Shown here: piece after piece, positions 32,682 to 43,152 of the stretch
Position numbering within the stretch: the stretch's first letter is position 1
Layout of the letters: each line of letters begins with the position of its first letter
DNA from: Leptolyngbya sp. Heron Island J
Lineage (GTDB): Bacteria > Cyanobacteriota > Cyanobacteriia > Phormidesmidales > Phormidesmidaceae
Assembly: GCF_000482245.1 (NCBI RefSeq)
Contig: NZ_AWNH01000072.1
Span: forward strand, 1-45,123
Length of the DNA: 45,123 nucleotides
Direction of reading: 5' to 3'
Notes under the pieces: model-generated
The model's input: the letters and a program-made list of their open reading frames with translations, nothing else
Told to the model about the DNA's origin: nothing
Databases searched by the model: none
Made by a program: the position numbers and the translations under genes

Positions 32682-33470
32682 TGGCAGAACTATTTGCTAA
32701 AGCGACAATGTCGGTGTTGAAAAAGAGATTTTTGTGTAATTGGCAACAAGATCTGAACGGTTGTTTATAGTAACTGTCTATTATTCAAAGTCTTCGAGGT
32801 GCCTGGGTTAGTTGCCAAGCATGAACATCATGGGTAGATACTAGCGGATGGAGATGCGATCGCACTTAGCGACCCATGCTTGCTTTAAACCTTACCCCTT
32901 ACAGAACAGTTCCCTTAACCATAGAAAAAACCACAGGGTTTAAGTTGAGCCCAGTTTATAAAAGCATCAGATTTGCCAAGGTCTAACCATTGACGATTGA
33001 CCGGCCAACTGAACCCACAGGCACCTCTCTAAAGAATGTATAAAAGTATTCCAGGACCTGGGTGTCCCACCTAAATCCTGCAAAATCAGGGATTTGAAGC
33101 AAATTCCACCAGTACCTGAAAGGTCAGAGAGTCTTGTTTAATAGTGAATGCCACTCTTTAAACATCCCCCATGGACTGTTCTAGTGCTGATGTATGCCAT
33201 AAAGTAAGAAAAATAAGATAGTTCTAGTCGCAAACTTCACGGATTTTTGGTCGTTTTACTGCTAAAAAATAGCTCATTATTCAGCCATTTCTATTAGCTT
33301 CATCTGGGGTATTTATCAGGATTATCTCAGCTTAACTAGATACAGTCATTACAGAGCAACAAACCTTGTCCAGGTCTAAAACTGTAGTGTTGCCATAGCA
33401 GAAGTAAACGGTTGTACCTGGACGTGATGTAAGTGCCTATCTGTGCTGTCATACTCTGTGCGTCATTCTA
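32682..33470. other. 789-bp region without a supported gene
   Basis: No coding sequence was recognised. GTCCAGGT (33368-33375) and ACCTGGAC (33416-33423) form an 8-bp inverted repeat 48 bp before the sensor kinase start, a possible operator or 5' UTR stem. The remainder is AT-rich. Confidence 0.4.
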
Positions 33471-34868
33471 ATGAAATTTGATCCAGGCCGTATTCAATTT
33501 CGTCTTACCGCTGGCATGGTGCTAGCCTCCATTCTTGGTTTTGGTGGTATGACCGCCTGGAGCAACTTTAGAATGCAGCAAATCCTGATTAAGGGCCATA
33601 AGGAAAATGCCTATGAAATTGCGGAGCGATTTGGCCAGGATGTAGCCTGGATGGATGAAACAATGCCATCCCAGGAGGCTCTACAAAAGGTCATCAACTA
33701 TCGCTCAACGGCTGATACCGCCATTTGGATTCGCTCCCCAGAAGGAGAGATTATTGCCAAGTCCGATACGCTCGAAATGGGCTCTTGGGAAAAAGATGGC
33801 TTTGCAGACGAAATTATCCAGCTGCCTTCCACAACGCAGCTATCGACAATTGAGGTTCAAGATCGTCAGCTCATCGCCTGTATTGCCCCTTTAGTGGTCA
33901 ATGGCACTGAATTGGGCATTTTGTTTGTCATTGATGATATTACTCAAAACCAGCGGAGTTTTGCCACGGTTAATCGCGACCTAACCCTGGCCAGCATTTT
34001 CTTTATTGGTTTATCGGCGATTGTGATTACCCTCTATGTGCGGCAATCTATCAAACCGATTCGCAAGATGAATGAGCTAGCAGCCAATGTGTGCTCTGAT
34101 AATTTGGCAGATACCCATCTAGAATTTGATCGGGCTCCCACCGAAGTACGGGAGCTAGCCCAGGCCTTTAACATGATGCTGGGTCGGCTATCCGCCGCCT
34201 GGGATCAGCAGCGTCGATTTGTGAGTGATGTCTCCCATGAGCTGCGCACCCCACTGACTCTAGTGCATGGATATTTGCAAAGCACGTTGCGCCGCTGTAA
34301 CACTCTGAGTGAGCCCCAGCGCGAAGGGTTAGAAATTGCGGCAACAGAGGCCGATCGCACCATTCGTATGCTGCAGGATCTGCTGGACCTGGCGCGGGCT
34401 GACGGTGGCCACATGCGATTCCATATTGAACGGGTGCCCCTCAAGGAATTGATTCTCAACACCATTGAAATGTGTGGCTATGCTAACGATCGAGTCAAAG
34501 TGGAGCTGCAAAGTGGTGGTATTGAGGCACGGGCCGATCGCAATCGCCTCAAGCAGGTATTGATTAATTTAATCGACAATGGTGTCAAATATTCTGAAGA
34601 CAATACGGTCGTAACTGTCAGGCTAAAACAGGAAGATGAATGGGCTGTGATTCAGATTTGCGATCGCGGTCGTGGTGTACCTATGACTGACCTCACCCAA
34701 ATCTTTGATCCCTTTTACCGCGTTGATGAAGATCGTTCACGGGCCACAGGGGGAACCGGGCTAGGTCTATCCATTGTCAAAACCTTAGTTGAAGGCATGC
34801 GCGGAAAAATTAAGGTCCAGTCCACGCCAGGTGAAGGTAGTATATTCACCGTTAGTCTGCCATCCTAG
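33471..34868 (+). CDS. Two-component sensor histidine kinase with HAMP domain
   Basis: 465 residues. TM1 (LTAGMVLASILGFGGMTAWS), a periplasmic sensor of about 130 residues, and TM2 (LTLASIFFIGLSAIVITLYV) precede a HAMP linker. The phospho-acceptor is His256 in VSDVSHELRTPLTLVHGY. The ATPase motifs are N (VLINLIDNGVKYS), G1 (ICDRGRGVP) and G2 (GGTGLGLSIV). It probably phosphorylates the response regulator encoded 80 bp downstream. The signal is unknown. The next gene but one is a FetB-like metal permease, which hints at metal stress, but this is weak. Confidence 0.93.
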   Translation: MKFDPGRIQFRLTAGMVLASILGFGGMTAWSNFRMQQILIKGHKENAYEIAERFGQDVAWMDETMPSQEALQKVINYRSTADTAIWIRSPEGEIIAKSDTLEMGSWEKDGFADEIIQLPSTTQLSTIEVQDRQLIACIAPLVVNGTELGILFVIDDITQNQRSFATVNRDLTLASIFFIGLSAIVITLYVRQSIKPIRKMNELAANVCSDNLADTHLEFDRAPTEVRELAQAFNMMLGRLSAAWDQQRRFVSDVSHELRTPLTLVHGYLQSTLRRCNTLSEPQREGLEIAATEADRTIRMLQDLLDLARADGGHMRFHIERVPLKELILNTIEMCGYANDRVKVELQSGGIEARADRNRLKQVLINLIDNGVKYSEDNTVVTVRLKQEDEWAVIQICDRGRGVPMTDLTQIFDPFYRVDEDRSRATGGTGLGLSIVKTLVEGMRGKIKVQSTPGEGSIFTVSLPS

Positions 34869-34914
34869 CCACCTAACGTTAATATATTCACCAATATACT
34901 CACCGTTAGTCTGC
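34841..34914 (+). repeat. Short direct repeats at the kinase/regulator junction
   Basis: TATATTCACCGTTAGTCTGC (34841-34860, coding for the kinase C-terminus) recurs as TATACTCACCGTTAGTCTGC (34895-34914) after the stop, with a third partial TATATTCACC at 34883. It looks like a local duplication of the gene end. Confidence 0.75.
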
Positions 34915-34948
34915 TTTCTGAGTCGGATTATTGCCGGAGTCAATCACC

Positions 34949-35632
34949 ATGACAGAGACCGCCGCCAAAATTTTGGTCATCGAAGACGAGACCCAGCTTG
35001 CCAAATTTGTGCAAATGGAACTCTCCTACGAAGGTTACGATGTGTCCATTGCTAATGATGGCTTATCCGGTCTGATGGCAGCTCGCGACAGTATGCCAGA
35101 CCTGATTTTACTCGACTGGATGATGCCGGGATTAGCTGGTGTGGAAGTCTGCCGCCGTTTGCGCAGTACCGGCGCACAGATGCCGATTATCTTTCTGACT
35201 GCTAAAGATGATGTGGCTGATCGCGTGGCTGGGTTAGACGCTGGAGCCGATGACTATGTGGTCAAGCCCTTTAGTATTGAAGAACTACTGGCCCGCGTAC
35301 GCGCCCATTTGCGCCGCAACGATCCGCAAGAAGCTGAAGCCCTACAGTTTGAAACCCTCACCCTCAACCGCAAAACCCGTGAAGTCTTTCGCAGCGACCG
35401 AGGTATTGAGCTAACCGCCAAAGAATTTGACCTGTTAGATTATTTAATCGCCCATCCTCGCCAGGTGCTGACCCGCGACCAGATTTTAGAAAAAGTCTGG
35501 GGCTATGACTTTATGGGAGATTCCAACATTATTGAAGTGTATATTCGCTATTTACGGTTAAAGCTGGAGGCGGAAGGTGAGAAGCGGTTAATCCAGACCG
35601 TGCGCGGCGTGGGCTACGTGTTGCGGGAGTGA
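34949..35632 (+). CDS. OmpR/PhoB-family response regulator
   Basis: From the ATG at 34949, with GGAG 9 nt upstream, the protein has 227 residues; the TTG at 34931 is less likely. The receiver domain has ILVIEDETQ, the acceptor Asp in LILLDWMMPG, and the Thr/Lys switch residues (FLTAKDD, DYVVKPFS). The DNA-binding winged helix includes ELTAKEFDLLDYLIAHPRQV and VYIRYLRLKLE. It is the partner of the preceding kinase. The FetB-like gene starts 4 bp after its stop, so that permease is probably in the same operon. Confidence 0.94.
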   Translation: MTETAAKILVIEDETQLAKFVQMELSYEGYDVSIANDGLSGLMAARDSMPDLILLDWMMPGLAGVEVCRRLRSTGAQMPIIFLTAKDDVADRVAGLDAGADDYVVKPFSIEELLARVRAHLRRNDPQEAEALQFETLTLNRKTREVFRSDRGIELTAKEFDLLDYLIAHPRQVLTRDQILEKVWGYDFMGDSNIIEVYIRYLRLKLEAEGEKRLIQTVRGVGYVLRE

Positions 35633-35636
35633 TGAC

Positions 35637-36464
35637 TTGAACCCAACCACTATTGAACTTGATCTAATCCGGATTGCCTGGGCCTTGGGTCTGGCTGCTG
35701 TTGCTATTGGTCTTTCGCTTTGGCAGCAGCTGGGTCTGGCCGGTACGCTGGCCCTGGCCACACTGCGAACCGTTGTGCAGCTGTTTGCGGTAGGAATTTT
35801 TCTCTCCATTGTCTTTACCCTGCGCAATCCTGGTCTGATTATCCTGGTGCTGCTGGTGATGACCACCGTGGCCGCTTTGACCGCCCGTAATCGCATTGGT
35901 AAAGATATTCCGCAGCTAGTGTTCTGGCTCTGGGGGGCGATTCTCACCAGTACGGCCCTCACCATTACCTACACAATGACGGTGGTGGTACGTCCCGAAC
36001 TATGGTATGAACCCCGCTATCTGATTCCTCTGACGGGGATGGTTTTGGGCAATTCACTAACGGCAGCTTCATTAGCCGGTGAGCGTTTGGTCAATGCCCT
36101 CCGCAATAATCGCACCGAGATTGAGACTCACCTTAGTTTGGGGGCAACTCCTGGACAAGCGATCTCAACCTATCGTCGTGACGCCATCAAAGCCGGTCTA
36201 ATTCCTACCATCAACTCAATGATGGTCGTTGGATTAGTTACCCTACCCGGCATGATCACTGGTCAAATCTTAGGTGGAGCCGACCCATTAAATGCGGCCC
36301 TCTACCAGATGCTGATCATGTTTATGCTGGCCTTTGCCACACTCACCACCGCCATTTTGGTTAGCTATGCCATCAAGCAACAGTTTTTTAACAACGCCAT
36401 GCAGCTGATCGATCCAAAGAATAACAACGCCATGCAGCTGATCGATCCAAAGAAAGGGAAATAG
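35637..36464 (+). CDS. fetB: FetB-like ABC transporter permease (UPF0014)
   Basis: 275 residues from a TTG 4 bp after the regulator stop. About seven TM helices; family signatures RNRIGKDIPQLVFWLWG, LIPLTGMVLGNSLTAASLAG and the cytosolic ETHLSLGATPGQAISTYRRD, then NSMMVVGLVTLPGMITGQIL. FetB, with the ATPase FetA, is linked to iron export under oxidative stress. No FetA gene is adjacent. The C-terminus carries a perfect tandem duplication of NNAMQLIDPKN (33 bp, 36390-36422 and 36423-36455), a recent slippage event. Confidence 0.87.
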   Translation: MNPTTIELDLIRIAWALGLAAVAIGLSLWQQLGLAGTLALATLRTVVQLFAVGIFLSIVFTLRNPGLIILVLLVMTTVAALTARNRIGKDIPQLVFWLWGAILTSTALTITYTMTVVVRPELWYEPRYLIPLTGMVLGNSLTAASLAGERLVNALRNNRTEIETHLSLGATPGQAISTYRRDAIKAGLIPTINSMMVVGLVTLPGMITGQILGGADPLNAALYQMLIMFMLAFATLTTAILVSYAIKQQFFNNAMQLIDPKNNNAMQLIDPKKGK

Positions 36465-36782
36465 AAAACCAATTGATCCACCCCGCTGCTCCTCCCTGGA
36501 GCTACCGTGTATACACAATTCGGAAAGTAGTTCCAGTTTGCGAGACCACTCTTCGAACAGAGTAAAGCTCTACATCCCCCAGTCCCTTATCCCGCAAGGA
36601 GAAAGGGAGTCAAAGTCCCTCTCCCACAGGGAGAGGGACTTTGGGTGAGGGCCAACCCCGAGTTCTAATACTTTCAGCCATTGTCTCTGACTTATGTATA
36701 CACAGTAGCCTCCCTGGAGGGAGTAATGTGTCGACTGACGATTTGGATTTTGAAAATAGAAGCGTTCTTGTACTGCTCACCG
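36465..36782. other. Intergenic region occupied by a MITE-like repeat
   Basis: The 318 bp between the converging FetB-like and CAP-RTX genes hold an inverted-repeat element (separate entry) and a dispersed palindrome. No gene. Confidence 0.5.
36498..36713. repeat. MITE-like element with about 20-bp inverted ends
   Basis: The left end GGAGCTACCGTGTATACACA and the right end TATGTATACACAGTAGCCTCC (as read on the plus strand; its complement is GGAGGCTACTGTGTATACAT) are inverted copies about 215 bp apart. Inside, AAAGTCCCTCTCCC (36612-36625) and GGGAGAGGGACTTT (36629-36642) form a perfect 14-bp stem with loop ACA, a type of palindrome often dispersed in cyanobacterial genomes. There is no ORF. 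Confidence 0.6.
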
Positions 36783-37994
36783 CTAAACGACAACAAACAT
36801 CTCAGCTGTCATCTCAACCGCCAGCACATTCTCCACCTGAGCTAGCACCTCAGTCCCAACCGAAATTGTTGCCACATCATCCTGTTGACCCAAAGAAAGA
36901 TCGGCAAAGACTAACCCATCCGCCAAACCAATAAAGTCGATACCAACTTCAAAATCTTTAATCACATCAGTACCTTCTCCAGTCGCCAGGATAAACGTAT
37001 CGGCTCCGCTACCACCAGAGTTATCATCACCCATAAGCGTGTCATTACCCAGACCGCCACGCAGCAGATCATCGCCATCATCGCCCCACAGGAGATCATT
37101 GCCTTCACCCCCCAAGAGCGTATCATTGCCGCCCTTACCGCCAAGGCGATCATCACCACCGAGACCCATGAGTAGGTCATCACCACCAATACCGCCGCCA
37201 GAGTCTCGCGAGTTCAAGTCTCCTCGCAACACATTATCGTCGTCATTGCCAATAATCTGATCATTACCCAGTTCACCAGCAGCGAGTTCTATGCCTGAAC
37301 TCATTTCGAGCATGTCGTCGTTAGCGGTGCCGATTACAGGATCAGTATCTGTAGGGTCATTAGGCTCCGGGCTAGGTTCGGGCTCCGGCTCCGGGTTGGG
37401 CTCCGGTTCGGGTTCGGGCTCGGGTTCGGGTTCGGGCTCGGGCTCGGGTTCAGGCTCGGGTTCGGGTTCGGGTTCAGGCTCGGGTTCGGGTTCAGGTTGT
37501 GGTTCGGGCTGAGGTTCAGGCTCGGGCTCAGGTTCAGGCTCGGGTTCTGGCTCCGGTTCCGTGCCGGGTTGTCGAACGCCTAGGACGATGGTCCAGTAGT
37601 CAAAAAAGTTGTTCTGACCAGTGTCATTAGGAAGAAAAACATGACCTACACCGAGATCTTCCACATGGGGATTTAATATGTTGGCTAGATGCCCTGGACT
37701 GGTCTTCCAGTCTTGAAAGACTTCATTGGCGGTATATTGTCCGGCACCAATGTTTTCAACAGCTGTTCGATATGTGTAGCCTACATCGGTCAGTCTTTCT
37801 CCCAGGGTGGAACCATCGGAACCAATGTGATTAACGGTTTTGTCACTGTAGGCGATGTCGTCAGTATGTTCCTGGGCAGCTTCGTCTAGCTGTGTGTCAA
37901 GTACAACTGGGCTGAGGTGATGTAATCCACGCTCGCCATTAACTAGTGATAGAAACTTTTGATCCAATAATTCTTGTTCGGTTAATGTAGTCAT
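36783..37994 (-). CDS. CAP/SCP domain protein with Glu-Pro linker and RTX repeats
   Basis: 403 residues in three parts. An N-terminal CAP/SCP domain (residues about 8-145) has [32 protein letters not shown] and [21 protein letters not shown] linker of about 60 residues is almost pure Glu-Pro repeat. A C-terminal region has RTX calcium-binding nonapeptides ([20 protein letters not shown] and similar). There is no Sec signal, so export by a type I secretion system, which reads RTX C-termini, is expected. CAP proteins occur as secreted proteins of varied function. The Glu-Pro tract is coded by a long imperfect hexamer repeat and is probably length-variable. Confidence 0.92.
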   Translation of the reverse strand: MTTLTEQELLDQKFLSLVNGERGLHHLSPVVLDTQLDEAAQEHTDDIAYSDKTVNHIGSDGSTLGERLTDVGYTYRTAVENIGAGQYTANEVFQDWKTSPGHLANILNPHVEDLGVGHVFLPNDTGQNNFFDYWTIVLGVRQPGTEPEPEPEPEPEPEPEPQPEPQPEPEPEPEPEPEPEPEPEPEPEPEPEPEPEPEPNPEPEPEPSPEPNDPTDTDPVIGTANDDMLEMSSGIELAAGELGNDQIIGNDDDNVLRGDLNSRDSGGGIGGDDLLMGLGGDDRLGGKGGNDTLLGGEGNDLLWGDDGDDLLRGGLGNDTLMGDDNSGGSGADTFILATGEGTDVIKDFEVGIDFIGLADGLVFADLSLGQQDDVATISVGTEVLAQVENVLAVEMTAEMFVVV

Positions 37995-38243
37995 TTTTAT
38001 AAGTATTTCGGATCGGTATGTGGGTCACTGTTCTTTTTTATCCGCCGACCTATAGCCAAACCCATGGTGCTAACACTGAACTTCAAGGAAAGTTTTTGAA
38101 GGCTATTCGAGTTGTTGTTGAATGTACTGAGCGTGTTTCAGGAATTGTTGTTATGAGAATGCAGAGATGAGTAAATCTTTATGAGGAGGTGTCCGTGTAT
38201 TTGCTGTCTTGGGAAGAAGGATGGGAAAAATCATACAAATTAG

Positions 38244-39185
38244 ACATGGTTTCTGCATTGGGCATACGTCTTAATGGGCTTTATTGGCATCAACTTTGGA
38301 CTCACCATTCCCGAGGGGATGGGTCCCTTCGCCTTGGAACAACTTACCGCTCCAGAGGCCGGTGCCGCCATTAACTGGGCCACGATTCTTGCCCTAGGCT
38401 TAGGCGATATTGTTGCCATTGACTTTATGGCGCGGGTCTTTGCCGCCGACAGTCCAGAAACCGCTCAACGCGCCTGTTTAATTGGGAGCTTAGGCACCGT
38501 ATTGATTGGCGTTCCATTCTCGATCGTGGCTTTGTCTGTCAACAGAATTCTTGAGCAAGTCGGCATCACACCGGATGGTCCCGTTTTGTTTGGTTTGTTG
38601 CAGGGTGTGATTCCGCCTACCATTGGTTTAGTCATTATCGCAGCGATCATGTCAGCGTCGTTATCGACGGCAGACGGGGCGATTTTAGGCACATCATCGG
38701 TAATTGCCCACAATGTTATCGGTATCCGCCATACCCATCACCATGGTGCATCTGGTGGGGACAAGCTGTTACTCATTACCCGAGTGATGGCGATTGTGAT
38801 TACGCTATTGGGAGTGTTTTTTGCGATGCGGATTCCCCAGACAGGTGTGCTGCTGCTAGCCTTTGATTTAGGGTTTGCTGGCTTGGTGGTACCACTAACA
38901 GGTGGGTTATTTTGGCTCCGTTCGACCTGGCAAGGGGCTCTAGCCTGCATCATTGTGGGATCACTTACCCGACTATTTTTCTTTGTGATGATGCCAACCA
39001 TGTTTGGGGTGGATAATACGCTACTGTATATTCCCAATCCGTTATTTCAGAGTAGCTTTGATGGATTTCCAACGTTAATTAGTCCGTTGATTGGGCTAGT
39101 TGTGTTTGTGGTTGTTTTTCATCTGACCTATCAACCGGTGAAGGCTCAAGAACCACTGATGGCTATCCATGAGGTCAATCGGTAA
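38244..39185 (+). pseudogene. Sodium:solute symporter, C-terminal half only
   Basis: The frame opens after a stop near 38241 and reads TWFLHWAYVLMGFIGINFGL onward; the first ATG is at 38274. It covers about 310 residues of the SSS family, including NWATILALGLGDIVAIDFMA, IIAAIMSASLSTADGAILGT and the later helices, ending EEVNR-like (MAIHEVNR). Full SSS transporters have about 480-550 residues, so the first 5 or so TM helices are missing. The 5' flank has no matching sequence in other frames. It is likely a truncated, non-functional transporter left by a deletion. Confidence 0.75.
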
Positions 39186-39208
39186 ACCTGAGGGGACTGC
39201 TTAAAGGT

Positions 39209-41812
39209 TTATTGACTGAGATTAACTCCTTCACAGAGTTTGCGATCGCCCCCTTCTAGTTGACGATTAGTCGTCAAATAAGTATTCACCACTTGACAAG
39301 CGTTACCCATCAGTTTGGCCAGGCTCAGCTCAGCTAGGTCCCACACAATCACCTGCTCATCGGCCCCAGCCGACACCAGATGCGTACTCTCAGGATGAAA
39401 TCCCAGGTCATTAATCCCATTCCTATGCCTCACCAACTCGATCAGTGGGCTCAGCTGAGCATGATTCACCGTCCACAAGCTGATGCGATTATCCGCATCC
39501 ACAGCTGCCAAATATTGACCATCAGCGCTAAATCTAATCTGGTTAAACGTTGTCTCATTGTTTAGTCTCGTCTGTTCTGTGCCGTCTAAACTCCACAACC
39601 GGAGAGTATTATCGTCACTACCAGAAGCCAAGAGGGGAGTCTCGCCAGTCCTAAAGCTAAAGGTATGAATCGTATCGTCGTGGGTGAGGGTGGTCAGGGC
39701 ATCGTCCGCCAAATGCCAAATTTGCAGCGTTGTTCCGTAGGAACGAATGGCCACATGGCTACCATCGGGACTAAATCGCGCTTCGGCAGAACCCGGTGTT
39801 ACTCCGTCTTGTTCAGAAAGAATCTTGAGCACCTCTCCAGTGGCCGACACTAAAGACACTTCTGTTCCAGTGGTAACCACCACCAGGGTGCCATCAGGGC
39901 TGATATCAACGCTATTGACCGGGGCAGGATAGTCCCAGGTGTGCAACAGATCCCCCGTGAGAGTTTGGATCTGCACCTGGTTCTGGCTGGCAATGGCTAG
40001 CACCTCCTCAGAGTCTTCGCCCCTCGACCAGAGACCAACGCTGATATCCCTAAGGGCGTTCTCAAAGGGCCAGGACTGCAATCGTTCACCAGTATTGGAC
40101 CACAGCTCCAAGGTAGACCCAGTGCGAGTTGCCACCCGCGAACCATCTTGATTCAACGCTAGCTGGTCAACACTCTTTTGGTAGAGAGGAGGTTGAATAA
40201 TATCTTCTCCACGTCGCCACAGTCGAATCACATTGTCACGGCTGGCAATTATCAGAGCTTTACTGTCGGGGGTAAACACGGCATCTACCATATCCCGGTC
40301 CTGAGGAAACACCTGAGCAGTCCGCTGGTTCAGATCCCAGAGCAAGATTTGTTTACTGCTGTCTGTGGTGACGACAGTCTGTCCATCGGGGCTAAACCGC
40401 ACGCTGTTTACCCAGCCATCGTGGAGTAGCGGCTCAAGCTCTTCCCCAGCTGTCGTCCATAGCTGCACCGCTTTGTCACCTGCAGCAGCAATTATGGGAG
40501 TTTGTCCAGGTTGATGTGGGCTAAACTGGGCCATATTTACCCAATTATCGCTGGATAGGGTCTGGAGAACTTTGCCCTCCAGTGTCCATAGCAATGCAGC
40601 TTTCTCAGTGGCCGTCAGCAGCCGTTGGCCATCGGCACTAAACTCAACGCTGTTGACCCAGTTTTTATGGCGAAACCGCTGAATAATTTCACCGTCCAGG
40701 GTAAGCAGGATTACTTGTTGGTTGGTTGCGATCGCAACCCTCTCCCCATCGGGGCTAAAGCTAACATCATTGGTCTTATCATCAAACCTAAAGCTGCGTA
40801 TAAGTTCTCCTGTCAGGGTCCACAGCTTGACCGTCCGGTCTGCACTGGTGGAAGCCAGCATTTGCCCATCGGAACTAAAAGTCACATTGGTCACCGTCTG
40901 GTCATGACCCTCCAAGATATACAACCCCTGTCCCTGCTGATCCCACAGTCGAATTGAATGATCTCGACTAGCCGATGCGATCAGCTGACCATCTGGACTA
41001 ATCGCCAGCCGCTCCACATCATTGGTATGACCTGTTAGCCGATTATGTTCTCGCCAGCCCTGTTGATAAACCGCGGTCTGTAGGGCGGTCAACACCTGGC
41101 TGTGGGTTGTATCATCCGCCCGCTTTAACTGTTTTCGCAGTTGTTGCCCCGCCCGTAGCGCCTCTAACAATCCATCAAACGAGTTGCCTGACTCGGTGAG
41201 GATTAAAGAATAACGACTTAGCGCATTAATCTGACTCTCTTGAACTGTTTCCACCTGACGCTTTTGGGCAAAGGCAAATAGCGCTAGCCCTGCCATTATC
41301 AGCCCTGCCACGATAGCGGTTAAAGCAGCTCGTCGTGCCTGTCTGAGCTGTCGCTGTTGTTCTGCCTGCTCCTGTTGTCGCAGACGATCTGCCAGTGCCT
41401 GGCTGGCCTGAATAAACCCCAGCTGGGTAGGCGTGGGCACAGGGTGTTTAGCCGTTACCAACGCCTGCTGCAGCCAGCGGTTAGCATCATCCAGTTCACC
41501 TCCTCGCAACAATATGTCGTCAGTTTTGTCTTTATGCTCCCATTCCAGTGCTTGGACCAACAGTTTAGTGTGAGCCTTTACGTGCGTCAGGTCAGTGTTC
41601 AGGGTTTTAACCAGGGTTTGAAACACCGCATCAAAGTCACTATCTGCCTGAAAAAACAACCAGTTAGCCTTACCCAGGTCAGGATGTACCAGGGGCATAT
41701 CAAACCCATCTCTGCGCACAATCGGCACCAGTCGTTTGTGATAGTTAACGGCATGGTCAATTTCTTGTCTGCAAATATTAGAGGCGATGGAGTCAGGACT
41801 AATGACAAAAAT
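39209..41812 (-). pseudogene. TIR-TM-WD40 protein, C-terminal part cut off by an IS
   Basis: The frame reads from the IS junction (IFVISPDSIASNICRQEIDH, then KRLVPIVRRDG) through a helical region (FDAVFQTLVKTLNTDLTHVK) and a TM helix (AALTAIVAGLIMAGLALFAF). It then has about 13-14 WD40 repeats such as ISPDGQLIASASRDHSIRLW, to the stop at 39209. The first TIR residues are on the other side of the 1.34-kb IS at 43152-43331. SPDSIASNICRQEI includes the Cys-x2-Glu position where bacterial TIR NADases carry the catalytic Glu. Such cyanobacterial TIR-WD40 proteins are candidate signalling or abortive-infection proteins. Removing the IS restores one frame of about 930 residues, so the gene was intact until the insertion. 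Confidence 0.88.
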
Positions 41813-43152
41813 CTGGTTCTGACTTAGTTTGTGTTTTGTAAAATAGAAGGAGATGGGCGTTTAGGGAGGAAGGGCCATGACACCTCGCCGCCAACGAATG
41901 ACTGCTGGGGATAAAACGATCTGTATTCCAGTTCCAGAGGAGATCGACTATCTTCACCTCGTGTCAGATAGAAAAGCGTTCCGACGCTATCTAGACCGGG
42001 TGATTACGGAGCATCCTGAACTGTTTCCAGCTGAGATCACCCAAGGGTATTGTTTCCACGGGTTTGTCACCTCTGGGAAACTGAATCTAGTTACCCGTCG
42101 GATTCGGCTGAAAAGCAACCGAGAAGCTTATCAACTACGACCCGATAGTGTGATGCCTTACATGATTGGTCGCACAGACGAGGTGGAGAAAGGCCTGTAT
42201 CTGAGGCGCTATGGGGTGCCCTATGAAGGTCTGGCGCATGTTTTGGGTCATTCGGCGAAGTACTGGTATCGGGCAACCCAAGCATTAGGACGACCATCGA
42301 TTGTAGGGACGACGGTCAAAACAGCGGCGGCTCTCCCCCCCTAATCTGGTGTCCGATGAGAAACATACTTGGTTGTTAGGCCACCGAGTTTATGTTGCTA
42401 CAACGGTTGCTATCGGCTGCTTTTTGGGGATGGCATTAGCCACAACAGCGGATACGGAGAGCTTATGCCAAGCCTATGGTGAGTTTGCCCAAGAAGCCCA
42501 AGAACTCAATCCTGACTATGTTCCGGACACGGTTAATACCGATGGTTGGGAGGCGACTCAGCAGGCCTGGCAGCGGTTGTTCCCAACCGTGACGTTGGTC
42601 CTGTGTTTTCTGCATACTGTGCTGGGCATTCAACGACTCTGCCGTCGGTATAGTCAGCTCTATGAAACCCTGACCGACAATTTATGGCGACTCTATCGCA
42701 GTGTGAATCGCCGACAATTTGCTCAACGCCTACGCCGGTTGCTCGAATGGGCCAAGACGCATGTCACGGATGCCCCCCTCCGACAAAAGCTGTTGAATTT
42801 GAAGGCTAAAGCACCTCACTTCATGGTCGCCTTTGACTTTCCCAAAGCCTATCGCACCAGCAATCAGGTCGACCGATTGATGGACTACCAAGACCGTTTA
42901 CTCTATGACATGCGCTATTTTCACGGTACCTCTGAGAGTGCCCATCAGGCCTTACGAGCCATGGCTCTGCTGTGGAACTTTCATCCCTATTGCCGTAAGA
43001 TTCAAACACTACCGCCCTTCTCGGCATCTCCGTTTGAAGATCTCAACGGCTTTCGCTATCACGATAACTGGCTCCATAATCTCCTGATAGCGGCCTCAAT
43101 GAATGGTCGACGCTCGCCTAAACATGAGAAACACAAAATGCAGCAGAACTAG
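41813..43152 (+). mobile_element. Insertion sequence of 1340 bp inside the TIR-WD40 gene
   Basis: The ends are inverted: left CTGGTTCTGACTTAGTTTGTG, and right, read inward, CTAGTTCTGCTGCATTTTGTG (18 of the first 24 positions match). The 8-bp direct repeat ACAAAAAT flanks it (41805-41812 and 43153-43160), a clear target-site duplication. It carries one transposase gene, frameshifted in a run of seven C. Removing the IS plus one copy of the duplication rejoins the TIR reading frame exactly (ESADTFIFVISPDS). The IS family was not identified. Confidence 0.92.
41877..43152 (+). pseudogene. IS transposase with a +1 frameshift
   Basis: Two frames form one protein of about 424 residues. The first, 41877-42344, starts MTPRRQRMTAGDKTICIPVP and has RRIRLKSNREAYQLRPDSVM and YLRRYGVPYEGLAHVLGHSA. 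The second, in frame to 43152, has LVSDEKHTWLLGHRVYVATT, DTVNTDGWEATQQAWQRLFP, LVLCFLHTVLGIQ and SPFEDLNGFRYHDNWLHNLL. The shift lies at CCCCCCC (42335-42341); with one C fewer it reads AALPPNLVSDEKH. The family is widespread in cyanobacteria, with conserved Asp/Glu residues fitting a DDE transposase. The stop TAG is formed by the last bases of the IS. It is either a dead copy, a programmed frameshift, or a homopolymer error. Confidence 0.85.

Noticed and set aside
37291-37512. Plus-strand ORF of almost pure Gly-Ser
   Set aside because: It is the antisense of the Glu-Pro linker of the CAP-RTX gene; the repeat keeps all frames open.
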